The notes under the pieces: model-generated
Seen by the model: the letters and a program-made list of their open reading frames with translations, nothing else
What the model was told of the DNA's origin: nothing
Database searches by the model: none
Source: a candidate division WWE3 bacterium CG_4_9_14_0_2_um_filter_35_11
GTDB lineage: Bacteria > Patescibacteriota > WWE3 > 2-01-FULL-39-13
Length of the DNA: 45,811 nt
Assembly (NCBI GenBank): GCA_002789015.1
Contig: PFSJ01000025.1
Span: 1-45,811 of the forward strand
Direction of reading: 5' to 3'
In this document: piece after piece, positions 1 to 10,488 of the stretch
How the letters are laid out: each line of letters begins with the position of its first letter
Numbering within the stretch: the stretch's first letter is position 1
Position numbers and translations under genes: made by a program

Positions 1-2
1 GA

Positions 3-929
3 ATTGGGGGCGGTTCACAGGCGGACCTTGAATCAAAAATGATTGATGTTTCAAAAGCTTCTCAGGTTTCAGGAAATAAAATTAATTACACGGTTACTAT
101 CACAAATATTTCAGGTGAAGCCTCGGTTGATGTTACATCTATAGTTGATAGGCTGAGCTTCACGTATCCATGCGACCAAGGTGGGGCGACTACAAATTAT
201 ACGGGAAGCGGATGGGTTTCTAGTGTCACAGGAGATTTTCCTGCAAACACACCAAAAACCGTAGCAACATCCCTTTCATTTACTTATTCAGTCGATAACA
301 CTATCGAAGGAACTTATCTTAATACAATAGAAGTAGCAGCTGCTGGCGAATCAGGCAAATCAGCCATTTCATCGGTCAGCAACAATATCGGCCGAGGCGG
401 ATGTATAACATGTCCAACAGGATGGCCATTTACTGACTACAAAGGTAATCTTGCGGTAACACAAGGGCCACACACAACAAATCCTAACAGTTCCCACGGA
501 AGAGTCGAGGCCGTAGATATTGCACCACGTGGCTACGTCTATAATGTAAATGATGGACAAAAAATAATTGCAACACACAGAGGGACAGTTTCATTTAATA
601 TGTCTTTAACAGGATACGGAAACTTAGCAGTTGTGACTTCGGACGGAGGTTATTCCACATACTATGCACACTTAAATAGTTTTGATGGATCTATAAGAAG
701 TGGCGATCTAGTAGAAGCTGGGAGGGTTTTAGGCATTATGGGAAATATAGGAAACTCAACAGGCACACACTTACATTATGAATTTAGACCTCCAACCGGA
801 AATGCAAATTACGAATGTTTAGCCGGTCATAAGTTAAAACTAGAAAGTGTTAATGGACAAAGCTATATTCCAAAGACAATACCAGTTGCATGTTATGGTT
901 CAGGGGCGTGTAATATTTCAGTACCATGA
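3..929 (+). CDS. Secreted M23-family (LytM/peptidoglycan endopeptidase) protein with N-terminal beta-sandwich (DUF11-like) region; 5' end truncated by window
   Basis: ORF 39..929 stays open upstream to the window edge. Contains 'VDIAPRG...YSTYYAHLNS...GNSTGTHLHYEFRPP', typical of M23 peptidases (HxH motif 'HLHYEF'). Confidence 0.85.
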   Translation: MGGGSQADLESKMIDVSKASQVSGNKINYTVTITNISGEASVDVTSIVDRLSFTYPCDQGGATTNYTGSGWVSSVTGDFPANTPKTVATSLSFTYSVDNTIEGTYLNTIEVAAAGESGKSAISSVSNNIGRGGCITCPTGWPFTDYKGNLAVTQGPHTTNPNSSHGRVEAVDIAPRGYVYNVNDGQKIIATHRGTVSFNMSLTGYGNLAVVTSDGGYSTYYAHLNSFDGSIRSGDLVEAGRVLGIMGNIGNSTGTHLHYEFRPPTGNANYECLAGHKLKLESVNGQSYIPKTIPVACYGSGACNISVP

Positions 930-1957
930 AAAAAATAAACTATAAAGGAATTTTAATAATCTTCATGTTCATTACAGCACTAACTGTGCTTTACATAACT
1001 TTTAGCGATGAAATTGATAATAAATTAAACATAAATAAAAAAGCAGATTATCCATTGGCAACAGTTGATATTCTTCCGGACATAAAGCAAGACCTAAATA
1101 TTACGTCGATTGGAAATCCATCAATTTCTATAGTAAATCAATTTAATACTTCGGCGTTTTCTAATCTTCCAAAAGAAGCCCCAATGTATACATATGAAAA
1201 ATCAACATACTTAAAGAAAGAGAATGAACTTAACCTTTTCAAAACATTTGGACTTCAAAATATACCCTATCAACCAAGACAAGATGATTTATTAGGTAGA
1301 TCAGTTTCTGTCTCAAATGGAACTGCTTCATTAAGTATTTATGAAGACCAAGGCATGATGTCTTATTCAAAAAATGTTGTAGGGGAGCTTTCGTACTTCA
1401 CGTCAATTACAGATCCACAGATATACAGAAATAAAGCGGAAAGTTATTTAAATTCGATTGGAATAGATTTAAGTTCATTTGTATTTTCGAAAACTAAATA
1501 TTATTCGATTGCAGGTCCAGAAGCAGAAGAAACATCTTCCCCAACAAGGGCAAAAATAATAGAGGTCTTATTTTTAGCCAAAGCTAATGAGCTTCCAATA
1601 ATTGATAACAGTACAGATCCAAGTGGCAATTTAGTTCGAGTTTGGCTTGATGTAAATCAGAATATTGTTAGAGTTGATTATCAAGATACAGGCAAAATCG
1701 GCACAAAAACATCTGTTTTTAAATTGAAAACAACAGATCAAATTGTAAATGGTATAAACCAAGGAAAGTTAAAAATTATAAAAACAGAAACTCCATTTGG
1801 ACAAAAAATAAAATCCACAAACATTCAGTCATTAAAACTGGCATACTATGCAATCGATGGATTATTAGTTCCAGTCTATATACTGCAAGCACAATCAATA
1901 ACAGAAACTGGAGCGACTGGGCCAACATATCTAATAATGGAGGCAGTCGAGAAATGA
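926..1957 (+). CDS. Hypothetical membrane-anchored/secreted protein
   Basis: 343-aa ORF, ATGA overlap with upstream M23 gene, N-terminal hydrophobic segment (ILIIFMFITALTVLYITF). Confidence 0.75.
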   Translation: MKKINYKGILIIFMFITALTVLYITFSDEIDNKLNINKKADYPLATVDILPDIKQDLNITSIGNPSISIVNQFNTSAFSNLPKEAPMYTYEKSTYLKKENELNLFKTFGLQNIPYQPRQDDLLGRSVSVSNGTASLSIYEDQGMMSYSKNVVGELSYFTSITDPQIYRNKAESYLNSIGIDLSSFVFSKTKYYSIAGPEAEETSSPTRAKIIEVLFLAKANELPIIDNSTDPSGNLVRVWLDVNQNIVRVDYQDTGKIGTKTSVFKLKTTDQIVNGINQGKLKIIKTETPFGQKIKSTNIQSLKLAYYAIDGLLVPVYILQAQSITETGATGPTYLIMEAVEK

Positions 1958-4900
1958 GAAATAATTTAGCTAGAAATATCATAATTGCAGTCTTAGTTTT
2001 TTGCTTTTCTTTTGCTCTTTCATTAAAAGAAGCTAACGCACAATGCATTTTCAACATAGCTGACTGGTCGGAAAGTGGCGTTACAACATGCCTTGAAAAC
2101 GGAGGAGTAATCGGATTAGTAGGAACAGTCGGAAACTGGGGCGAAAACTACAGAAGGACTGCTCAAATAGTACAAAATTACAATAATGGCAAACAAAACA
2201 GTGATATGGTTACAATTGAAGTTAGACTATATAACGACTCAAGACCACACACTGCACAAGAGATTCAATCAGCTATAGCTATGATGCTGTCCTATCCTAT
2301 AGGTACAAACCCGATCATTAGAATAAATAACGAACCGACAGATTCTTATGCTTGGGCGGGTTTAAGTTATGAGGAAAAGATAGAAGCTATAGCACAAACG
2401 CAATATGCAGCAAGACAAGCGATCAACCAAGCTGGAGGTGGCATTCTTTTAGCAAGTGAGATGCTTGACATGTGGAACGGGGAAAACCCACAAAATGTTT
2501 GGGCCGCAGTAACACAATATATACAATCACACCAATCTGAATTTCCCGGAGTAAATAATTATCATGATTTATATGATGTTTATTCTATCAGTGGATACTT
2601 TAATACCGGTAATTTTGGGGTTTTAGGAAATAATAACTTGGCGGATGTTCTCTCATCCTTACCCCTGGGGAAAGCTTGGAGATTTAGCGAATTTGGATAC
2701 ATTGCGCCAGGAGCAAGGCCAACATACGAGATAAATAATCTAAGACAAGTACTAACGGAATTTGTTGCTTGGCTTGCAAATAATCCAAGTTTTGCTTCTA
2801 ACTTTGCGGGATTTGGAATTTTCACGAAAGATCCGCATCAATCAACATCAGATATTGCAGCAGCTATTATGCAAATTATTGCAGATAATCCTGGCCTAGG
2901 ATCAGCATTAGCTGCACTTGATATTTTTGGGGTCGGAGATCCTGCCAAATTTCAAGCATGGCTACAAAATTTATTGACACAGGGGGTTATTGTTGCTTGC
3001 AAGGATATAAGTGGAAACCTACTGGGATATGCACCTGATCAAAATGCATGTAACCTACAATTTGGTAACGCACCGGGTAGTAGCTGTGGAGGGCCAATTG
3101 ACCTAGACCAAGTTGGATTTAAAGCAGAAATGGCACTTTGGAGGTTTACTGCAAAATTCAATGCGAAAGAGATAGACGATGGTGACTTGTATTCAGCCTC
3201 TAATTATATTAAAAGTAACTTTGTTTTAGAAACGGTTAACTCATATCCTCATTTCAATCTCGAACCATTTGCAAATCAATTAGTAGGTTCCAAAGTTGAA
3301 GGAACACAAAATGTTGCAACAAGAGTCGAAGACTTTAAAGCACCAACACAATTATCTTCAAGAGTCCCAGGAAAAATAGAACCTTCTGGATTTAGCATTG
3401 GACCGCAAGAATACCAAAGACCAGATGAAAATGAAGAGGATTATACAAAACGAGTCTTTGACACAAGTACAAGTTCACTAGGACAAAAAGAAAAATACGG
3501 GGAAAAAGCAGAAATGAAGGTTACGAATTTTAAAGCTTGTATACAAAGACTTACATGTAATCCAGCTGTAGAAAAATGCTTAAAAGAAAGCTACTTGTTT
3601 AATAGTCAATGTCCTGCAGGACAACCTAATTGTCACGAATGCGTCGATGGAGTCGATAACCTTGGGGATGGTAGCGGATGTATCTCCTACGGAAAGGTAT
3701 TTACACTAGGTGGCAAGCTAAGCTTTGAAGAACCTGCGGATCTTTTAACAGTATCAAAATCTCTAGATAATTTAGGCAAAAAATATTCGGATATAAAAGA
3801 TGAAAATAGTTCTTACGCAAAAGCAAAAAGTCAGAAGAACCTTTTGGTAAATAACGTTAATTACAATGCATACACACCACAACAAGTGCAAGCACAGGTT
3901 ACAAAAGTAAAAGCAGCAGACCCTAGCGGATCCTTAAATAGCAGCATAACGCTTGGAGCGTCATCAAACGGTAGTGGATACAACGTTAATTATAGATATT
4001 GTATAGGGCATCAATCTCCATGCGGAATGGGAGATTTAAGATCAGTAATAAATGGAACGCAAATTAACCTGTGGAAATCGACAACAAGCGACGACCCTAA
4101 TGATGCTTGTCTAGAACCAGGATGGGGAGGTGCTCCATCCTTTGATAATGTTTCGCTACCGTTTACAGTAACAGTAACAACGGGAGGAAATAGAACAGGC
4201 CCACAAGGTATATGTCCCGATTCTGACACACAATCCTGCACAATTAGCGAAGTAAACGGTGTGCTAACTACAACTTGCGGAGGCACATTACCTCCACCAC
4301 CTCCAGTTGATTGTAGAAATTGTCCATCATGGGCGCCAGCCTCTGCTTGCGCAAAGATAGTAAAACAGACACTACCGACTGTAAACGAATGTTCAGATGG
4401 CAAATGTCAATCAGGAATAAGAGATGTTGAAGAACAAGTCCCACTTAGCCAAGATGTAGACATAAACTTCTCTTTTAGTGGAATTCCTGTTATTGGAACA
4501 TTATTTAACGCAATTGGACTAAATGAAATCTCGTGTCAAAGAGAAAGTTCTTCGTTTTGTACAAATAGAGCCCCTTGTGCATTACCTGATCAAGGAGCTT
4601 GCCCATGCACAACATGGGAGACAGGTGGTAATGGCAAGTGGCAATGTGCATTTAACGCTGCAGAATACGCTTTATATGCCTACCCTACTAGTAATTTAAT
4701 CGGAGATTACGGAAATAAAACATCATATATAAGACCACTTGAAGCAATATTTAAGGTTCCAGGCCAAACAGATAAATATTTCACTAAGGAAAGCGCAATG
4801 TCTACGGTATCTTTAAAGCTTAAACCGGAAGATATTGATATACAAACATCAGGACAGTTTTACATTGATGCACAAAAAGATGCAAAATACTTCAGAATCA

Positions 4901-5937
4901 AAGAAGGCGATACGAAGAAGATTAATGTTGAGTATTATGATTTTTATCAACCTTTGTATAGCAGTATTTGTTTGGCAGATCAGTTTACTAGGGTTCCCAA
5001 TTCGGCTTCTTTGGATTATCAGGATAATTGTAATTCGTTTGCGTTTTATCCAGGAAATAGAAATGGAGCACCTTTAGATTCACTTGACCCAACAACTCCG
5101 ATTACTTTTTCTGGAAATGTTGAAAGTGACATTGCAACAGCTGCGGGTAATAACGGAGTTCCTGCAGCGGTATTAAAAGCAATTTTAGAAGTAGAACTTG
5201 GATCTGTTGAGTTTGATCCAAACAATTACACATGCACGAGAAATTCGGCAACGGCAACGGGTCCAATGCAAATTACTGATGGGACCGTGTTCGGATATTT
5301 AAGAGGAACTGAACCAATTGATTGGAATATTAAAACCTGGAATGCAGGAGAAGATTTCAGCTCTGATGGCAGGTGCCATATTGAACACGCAATGGAAATC
5401 GCCGCAAGAATATTAAAAGGCAAGGCAGATTACGCTGTTTCACAAGGTTGGGTTACTGACTCCGCTGATTTTATGTATAACCCACAAATGGCTATTTATG
5501 CGTCTGGTGGATATTATGGGACAAGGCAGTGTAATCCAACAGCAGAAACACAAAATAGATGGGGACAAAATATCAGCTACTGTGATTTTTTTATATACAA
5601 AGTAGGCCAATATGGAGGGTATCCAGCGGCAAGTCCACAGATATGTCAAACTCTAAAACCCACTTGCGATGGTGTTGGGCCTTTTAATGCTGGTGAAGGT
5701 GCTCAATCTGGACCAACTCAAGGCACTAAAACAGAAGCTCCTGTTTCGCAGGGATCTTCCTCTCCAGTCACTAATCCAAAGGGTGATACGCAAACCCAAA
5801 AAGGCTTTTTGATCGATGTCCAAAATTTGATGAATAAGTATAAGGATCAAATAAAATCAACAAATCCAACAATAAATGATTTGCCACCCGCAATGGTAGA
5901 AGAAATTAAAGCACTCGCACAAAAGTATAAAAATTAA
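1954..5937 (+). CDS. Large secreted protein: putative TIM-barrel glycosidase-like N-terminus plus C-terminal lytic transglycosylase/lysozyme-like domain
   Basis: Signal-like N-terminus. 'RINNEP' and 'RFSEFGY' resemble clan GH-A acid/base and nucleophile motifs. C-terminal 'AAVLKAILEVELGS...ATGPMQITDG' resembles SLT-type domains. Overlaps upstream gene (ATGA). Confidence 0.7.
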   Translation: MRNNLARNIIIAVLVFCFSFALSLKEANAQCIFNIADWSESGVTTCLENGGVIGLVGTVGNWGENYRRTAQIVQNYNNGKQNSDMVTIEVRLYNDSRPHTAQEIQSAIAMMLSYPIGTNPIIRINNEPTDSYAWAGLSYEEKIEAIAQTQYAARQAINQAGGGILLASEMLDMWNGENPQNVWAAVTQYIQSHQSEFPGVNNYHDLYDVYSISGYFNTGNFGVLGNNNLADVLSSLPLGKAWRFSEFGYIAPGARPTYEINNLRQVLTEFVAWLANNPSFASNFAGFGIFTKDPHQSTSDIAAAIMQIIADNPGLGSALAALDIFGVGDPAKFQAWLQNLLTQGVIVACKDISGNLLGYAPDQNACNLQFGNAPGSSCGGPIDLDQVGFKAEMALWRFTAKFNAKEIDDGDLYSASNYIKSNFVLETVNSYPHFNLEPFANQLVGSKVEGTQNVATRVEDFKAPTQLSSRVPGKIEPSGFSIGPQEYQRPDENEEDYTKRVFDTSTSSLGQKEKYGEKAEMKVTNFKACIQRLTCNPAVEKCLKESYLFNSQCPAGQPNCHECVDGVDNLGDGSGCISYGKVFTLGGKLSFEEPADLLTVSKSLDNLGKKYSDIKDENSSYAKAKSQKNLLVNNVNYNAYTPQQVQAQVTKVKAADPSGSLNSSITLGASSNGSGYNVNYRYCIGHQSPCGMGDLRSVINGTQINLWKSTTSDDPNDACLEPGWGGAPSFDNVSLPFTVTVTTGGNRTGPQGICPDSDTQSCTISEVNGVLTTTCGGTLPPPPPVDCRNCPSWAPASACAKIVKQTLPTVNECSDGKCQSGIRDVEEQVPLSQDVDINFSFSGIPVIGTLFNAIGLNEISCQRESSSFCTNRAPCALPDQGACPCTTWETGGNGKWQCAFNAAEYALYAYPTSNLIGDYGNKTSYIRPLEAIFKVPGQTDKYFTKESAMSTVSLKLKPEDIDIQTSGQFYIDAQKDAKYFRIKEGDTKKINVEYYDFYQPLYSSICLADQFTRVPNSASLDYQDNCNSFAFYPGNRNGAPLDSLDPTTPITFSGNVESDIATAAGNNGVPAAVLKAILEVELGSVEFDPNNYTCTRNSATATGPMQITDGTVFGYLRGTEPIDWNIKTWNAGEDFSSDGRCHIEHAMEIAARILKGKADYAVSQGWVTDSADFMYNPQMAIYASGGYYGTRQCNPTAETQNRWGQNISYCDFFIYKVGQYGGYPAASPQICQTLKPTCDGVGPFNAGEGAQSGPTQGTKTEAPVSQGSSSPVTNPKGDTQTQKGFLIDVQNLMNKYKDQIKSTNPTINDLPPAMVEEIKALAQKYKN

Positions 5938-6548
5938 ATTACCACCTTATAACTTAGGCTGATTTTATCAACTGGATAATTCCCAAAATATTCAAATATC
6001 CAAGGGTTTTTAAAAATGAATTTTTCATAAACTCCTGGCTTTGAATAAGCATGTGGCATTTTCAATAAATAAAAAGCGCTTCTGATATCACCACTTTTAA
6101 ACCTTAAATCAGACTCATAAATAATTAACGGATCCTTAATTTTCATTAACTTTAAAATAAACCTGTGTAATGGACTAAGCTTTTCATTCAAAATAATCAA
6201 ATTAATTTCAGAATATTTTCCAAATAATCCAAAAAGGTCAAGTGAATCTATAAAATTAAAAATCTTCTTATGCTTTTTTAACTTTTTCAAAATCAATTTA
6301 GAAACCATGATTTTCTCTAATTGTTTAGCTTTTCTTATTTCGAAATTTGAATCAGGCAATCCAAGATATAAATCTTCAAACAAAACAACCTCTCTAGATT
6401 TTATTAAATCAGAAATTATCGAATTCAGCTCATCCCTCTTATATTGCCTACTTAAATTCTTTGTAACGAAAAAATCAAGAACTTCCTCCCTTGTCGGCAA
6501 ATGATCTATCGCATCAAAAAATTTTAAAGTCAAAAAGATTTGTTTCAT
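5934..6548 (-). CDS. Hypothetical protein
   Basis: 204-aa ORF, tightly packed next to rnhA on the same strand. Confidence 0.6.
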   Translation of the reverse strand: MKQIFLTLKFFDAIDHLPTREEVLDFFVTKNLSRQYKRDELNSIISDLIKSREVVLFEDLYLGLPDSNFEIRKAKQLEKIMVSKLILKKLKKHKKIFNFIDSLDLFGLFGKYSEINLIILNEKLSPLHRFILKLMKIKDPLIIYESDLRFKSGDIRSAFYLLKMPHAYSKPGVYEKFIFKNPWIFEYFGNYPVDKISLSYKVVI

Positions 6549-6553
6549 CAGAA

Positions 6554-6967
6554 TTATGTATTCGAGTCCAAAGCCTCATTAACTAACTTATCTGCCAATG
6601 AATTTTCTTTTCTCTTAACATGATTAAAGCTTATTTGACTGAATTTTGATTTCAGATTTACAACCCTTTCAAAAAGTAACTTAAGATTTTCGTCTTTGAC
6701 TCGATAAGCTCCATTTATCTGCTTAACAACAAGTTCACTGTCCAAAAAACAGTTAAGAGAATCGATTCCTAACTCCAAAGCAACCGACAAACCTTTGATA
6801 AGTGCCGAATATTCAGCAACATTATTTGTAGAAACACCAGTAAACTCCTTAAACTGATTAACAATTTCCCCTGATGAATTTTTAATAACTCCTCCAATGG
6901 CAGAAGGCCCCGGATTACCTCTTGCACCGCCATCTGTATTTAATGAAAAAGTTTCAGACATGAGCAT
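6554..6967 (-). CDS. rnhA: Ribonuclease HI family protein
   Basis: 'FSLNTDGGARGNPGPSAIGGVI', 'NNVAEYSALIKGL', 'LDSELVVKQINGAYRVK', 'KRKENSLADKL' are RNase HI motifs. Confidence 0.9.
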   Translation of the reverse strand: MLMSETFSLNTDGGARGNPGPSAIGGVIKNSSGEIVNQFKEFTGVSTNNVAEYSALIKGLSVALELGIDSLNCFLDSELVVKQINGAYRVKDENLKLLFERVVNLKSKFSQISFNHVKRKENSLADKLVNEALDSNT

Positions 6968-7038
6968 ATACTACCAAGCTGACAGAGACTTTCATATACC
7001 AATTTCGCACAAAGCTGATAGACTAAATTAGAACTGCC

Positions 7039-9615
7039 ATGTCAAAAATTCTACTCATAGGTGACAACGAAATAACTTCATATTTAAAAGATGCTTTATC
7101 AAAAAGTGGACATATTGTCGAAGTAGAAAACCTCGGGGAAATCAACAATTTCACATACAAAGACCTATCAGCGATTATCGATTTAACAAACGCCGAAGAC
7201 ACAAATGAAGACTCAAAAAGATTCATACACAACACAGGAGCCGTCAAACAATTAATGGATGCGGCAAAAGTAAATAACGCTCCATATCTTTTTATATATA
7301 AAGAAAACCAAGAGCCAAAACTTGAAGACTCAATAAACATTGCAATCGACTTCATTTCTCAATATGGAAAAAACAACGGGTACCTATCAACAATAATTCA
7401 AATCGAAGATATTTACGGCCAAGATATAAACACATCTCAAAGCCTAAATGAATTAATATCAAACATACTCGCAAATAAGCCAATAAAAATAGTAAAAGAC
7501 GTAAACGATTTATATCTAATGCATCAAGACGACCTTGTTTCTGGAATAGAAAAAATACTTAAAGATTTCGAAACTGGCGAATCAAAAGCTCAATATACAC
7601 TATTTAACCCTGAACCAATCACTGAAATTGAAATGGTTCACTTTATAAAAGACTTAACAGATTTAAAAACACAAATAGAATATTCAGGCGACGAATCAGA
7701 ATTCGAAACAAATGTATTAGATGAAGAAACAACGTCATACTTCCCCAATAATTGGGAACCTGTAGTTACGCTTGAAAAAGGCTTACAAGATTTATTCAAA
7801 AAATACGACATTCCTTTAAAAGGAGAAGAAAGAGAAGAACTAACAATAATACAAACAAGACTTTCGCAGGATTTGCTAGAAGAAAGATTAAAACTAAACG
7901 AGCATTATGAAAAGAAAAACAGCGAACTAGAAAATGAAATCGCAAAGCTTGAAGGCAGACTAGAACAGTCAAAACCGAAAATGGAAGAAGCTCTCACGCC
8001 GAAGATTAAAAAACAAATTCCTGCAAAAACTTTATTAAAACTTGGAGCGACTTTTGCGTTAATTCTCGCACTGCCATCGTTTATATTTATCTACTCCGTA
8101 GCTTCATCAATCGGGAATATCGATAAAGCTCAAAAAGCATTCAATGCACTTGATCTAAAAACTGCAAATGTATATGGCAAAAAAGCATACGACAAGCTTC
8201 ATAACATCGAATCTATTCCATATCCAATACTTGCAATATCAAGCATATTTGGAATTCCAAAAGATAATTCCTACAGCCTTTTAAATACAAGTAAAAACAT
8301 TTCGGAAATGATATATTTTGCATCCTCATTTGGAATAAGCGAAAACAAATCTAATATATTAAGTGATAACAACGTATTAGGTGCAACTGCTGATCAAACA
8401 AAAGACATCGAATTAAATAAAGCTTATGAGCTTGCAAACCTTGTAGAGTCTGATGTTTTTCATATCTACAGCGACACTGAATTTCAAAAAAATAAATTAG
8501 TAATCGAAGGTATGAAAAACATAAATCCAGCAATTAGAGATCTGCTCGGATACACGTCAAATCAAACATATCTTCTAATATTCCAAGACCCAGAAGAAAT
8601 GAGAGCAACTGGAGGAAAGATAAAAGAATATGCCATTTTAAAAATCGAAAATGGGAAATTCAATATAACAAAGACAGGACCAATATCTGAAATTGACGAA
8701 CAACTTGAATTAAATAATGCGCTGGAAAAGCCTCCAGAAGAAATCGTAACTGCATTTAATGACGACCTGTTCCATTTAAGAGATGCTAATTGGAATCCTG
8801 ACTTTAAACAAAGTGCAATGAAAATAAAAGACTTATACCAAAAAGGGACAAAATCAGAAATTGATGGAGTTATCGCAATCAATTATCCATTCGTAAAGTC
8901 TCTGTCCATCACGAATACAGACAAAAGCCTAGGTGCGATTTTTGATGAAATATTTAAAGACGGAGAACCTCAAACAGCACTTGTACATTCAATTTTAAAC
9001 GGGCTATTAACAAAGGACATACAAATCTTTAACGAAAACGAAAAAATAATGAACGCATTATCAAAAAACAGCTGGACCGGAGAAATTAGCCAATCAGCTA
9101 CAGACGATTATTTTTATATTGTCGATACAAATCTTGGAAAAAACGATATAAACAAAGATATCGAAAAAACGGTTTCATACAAAGCCCGCCTTCCTGAATC
9201 AGACAATGGATTAAATCGAGAATTAGTTATTACTTATAAAAATTTATCAAATGAAATAAATTCGGGGAATTCAGAATACATAAATTATTTAAGGATTTTT
9301 GTTCCAAATGATGCGCTTTTAAATTCAGCAACATTAGTAACAGAATCCGGCGAAACAAATATAATTCGAAGCATAAAAACATCATCTTTTGGACCTTTTA
9401 CAATTTATTCAACAGACATATTAGTTATGCCAGAAAAAACGGCATCATTAGTACTTAATTATGAATCATCACCAAAGACATACGATGGAAAATCCTTTAG
9501 TTTATCTGTTCAAAAACAGCCGGGGACAAAGCCAGAAGAAGTAAATATTGAAATATCTGGCAGACAAAAAAGTATAAAACTAGAAAAAGACGAGATACTC
9601 AAATTGCCCCTTTGA
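7039..9615 (+). CDS. DUF4012-domain protein with N-terminal Rossmann/SDR-like domain, coiled coil and TM segment
   Basis: N-terminus 'KILLIGDNEITSYLKDALSKSGHIVEV'; TM 'LLKLGATFALILALPSFIFIYSVA'; C-terminal 'TYLLIFQDPEEMRATGGKIKEYAILKIENGKF' typical of DUF4012. Confidence 0.8.
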   Translation: MSKILLIGDNEITSYLKDALSKSGHIVEVENLGEINNFTYKDLSAIIDLTNAEDTNEDSKRFIHNTGAVKQLMDAAKVNNAPYLFIYKENQEPKLEDSINIAIDFISQYGKNNGYLSTIIQIEDIYGQDINTSQSLNELISNILANKPIKIVKDVNDLYLMHQDDLVSGIEKILKDFETGESKAQYTLFNPEPITEIEMVHFIKDLTDLKTQIEYSGDESEFETNVLDEETTSYFPNNWEPVVTLEKGLQDLFKKYDIPLKGEEREELTIIQTRLSQDLLEERLKLNEHYEKKNSELENEIAKLEGRLEQSKPKMEEALTPKIKKQIPAKTLLKLGATFALILALPSFIFIYSVASSIGNIDKAQKAFNALDLKTANVYGKKAYDKLHNIESIPYPILAISSIFGIPKDNSYSLLNTSKNISEMIYFASSFGISENKSNILSDNNVLGATADQTKDIELNKAYELANLVESDVFHIYSDTEFQKNKLVIEGMKNINPAIRDLLGYTSNQTYLLIFQDPEEMRATGGKIKEYAILKIENGKFNITKTGPISEIDEQLELNNALEKPPEEIVTAFNDDLFHLRDANWNPDFKQSAMKIKDLYQKGTKSEIDGVIAINYPFVKSLSITNTDKSLGAIFDEIFKDGEPQTALVHSILNGLLTKDIQIFNENEKIMNALSKNSWTGEISQSATDDYFYIVDTNLGKNDINKDIEKTVSYKARLPESDNGLNRELVITYKNLSNEINSGNSEYINYLRIFVPNDALLNSATLVTESGETNIIRSIKTSSFGPFTIYSTDILVMPEKTASLVLNYESSPKTYDGKSFSLSVQKQPGTKPEEVNIEISGRQKSIKLEKDEILKLPL

Positions 9616-9801
9616 AGAATATAGTGCTGGTGCTAAAATATCCCAGTCTTGATTGATCAATATGGAATTGAACAAAGATTTAAGAAACAAGTCACAACCT
9701 GCTAATAATAAGTTAAAAGAAAATACTGTTAACAAGGAAAAAATTAAATATCAAGAAATTTTGCAATTAAAAACGTTATTTAGATCAGAAATAAACAACT
9801 T

Positions 9802-10488
9802 ATGGAAATATCTGCAAAACAAAGAACAATTAAAGGTTCAAAGGTAAGCCAATTAAGAAGAGCAGGCTTAATTACTGGATCAATATTTTCAACAAAATCA
9901 TCAAGAGAAAAAACCGATTCAATCAAAATATCGCTTGATCAGACCATTTTTTCTAAACTTTATAAAGACGCAGGAGAGTCAACGCTTATTAAAGTAGTTG
10001 TGGAAAAAGATAAAACCAGAGAATGTCTTATTTCCGAAGTTCAATATCACCCTGTAACATTAAGCCTAACAAACGTAAATTTTTATGAAGTTGATCTAAC
10101 TTCCAAAATTACTGCAAATATTCCTATCGAAATAATTGGTGAAGAATTAAATCCAATAACCAAAGCAGGAGAAGCAATTTTGCTAACAGTTTTATCTGAA
10201 ATAGAAGTTGAATGTTTACCAAGAGATCTTCCACAACATTTTGAAATTGATGTAAGCCAAATGAAAGAAATCGGAGAAATGATTTCAATCGCAGATGCAA
10301 TTCATGTTGATGAATCAAAAGTCACAATACTAACCGACAAAACAGAAGTATTGCTAAAACTTGATTTCGCTGAACAAAAGGAATTAGAAGTCGAAGAAGA
10401 AAAATCAGTCGAAGATGTTGAAGTAGAAGATAAAGGCAAGAAAGAAGACGAGGAAGGCGAAGAAGATTCTAAAGAAGCTAAAGAGTAA
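9802..10488 (+). CDS. rplY: Large ribosomal subunit protein bL25 (TL5/CTC type) with acidic C-terminal tail
   Basis: 'AKQRTIKGSKVSQLRRAGLITGSIF' and 'EVECLPRDLPQHFEIDVSQMKEIGEMISIADA' are bL25/CTC signatures. Confidence 0.9.
   Translation: MEISAKQRTIKGSKVSQLRRAGLITGSIFSTKSSREKTDSIKISLDQTIFSKLYKDAGESTLIKVVVEKDKTRECLISEVQYHPVTLSLTNVNFYEVDLTSKITANIPIEIIGEELNPITKAGEAILLTVLSEIEVECLPRDLPQHFEIDVSQMKEIGEMISIADAIHVDESKVTILTDKTEVLLKLDFAEQKELEVEEEKSVEDVEVEDKGKKEDEEGEEDSKEAKE

Noticed and set aside
4011-4403. 130-aa minus-strand ORF within the 1327-aa gene
   Set aside because: Antisense to a long coherent reading frame, no family resemblance.
9653-9847. 64-aa plus-strand ORF before and overlapping rplY
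   Set aside because: Overlaps the start of bL25 in another frame, with low-complexity Lys/Asn composition of AT-rich DNA; no recognisable family.
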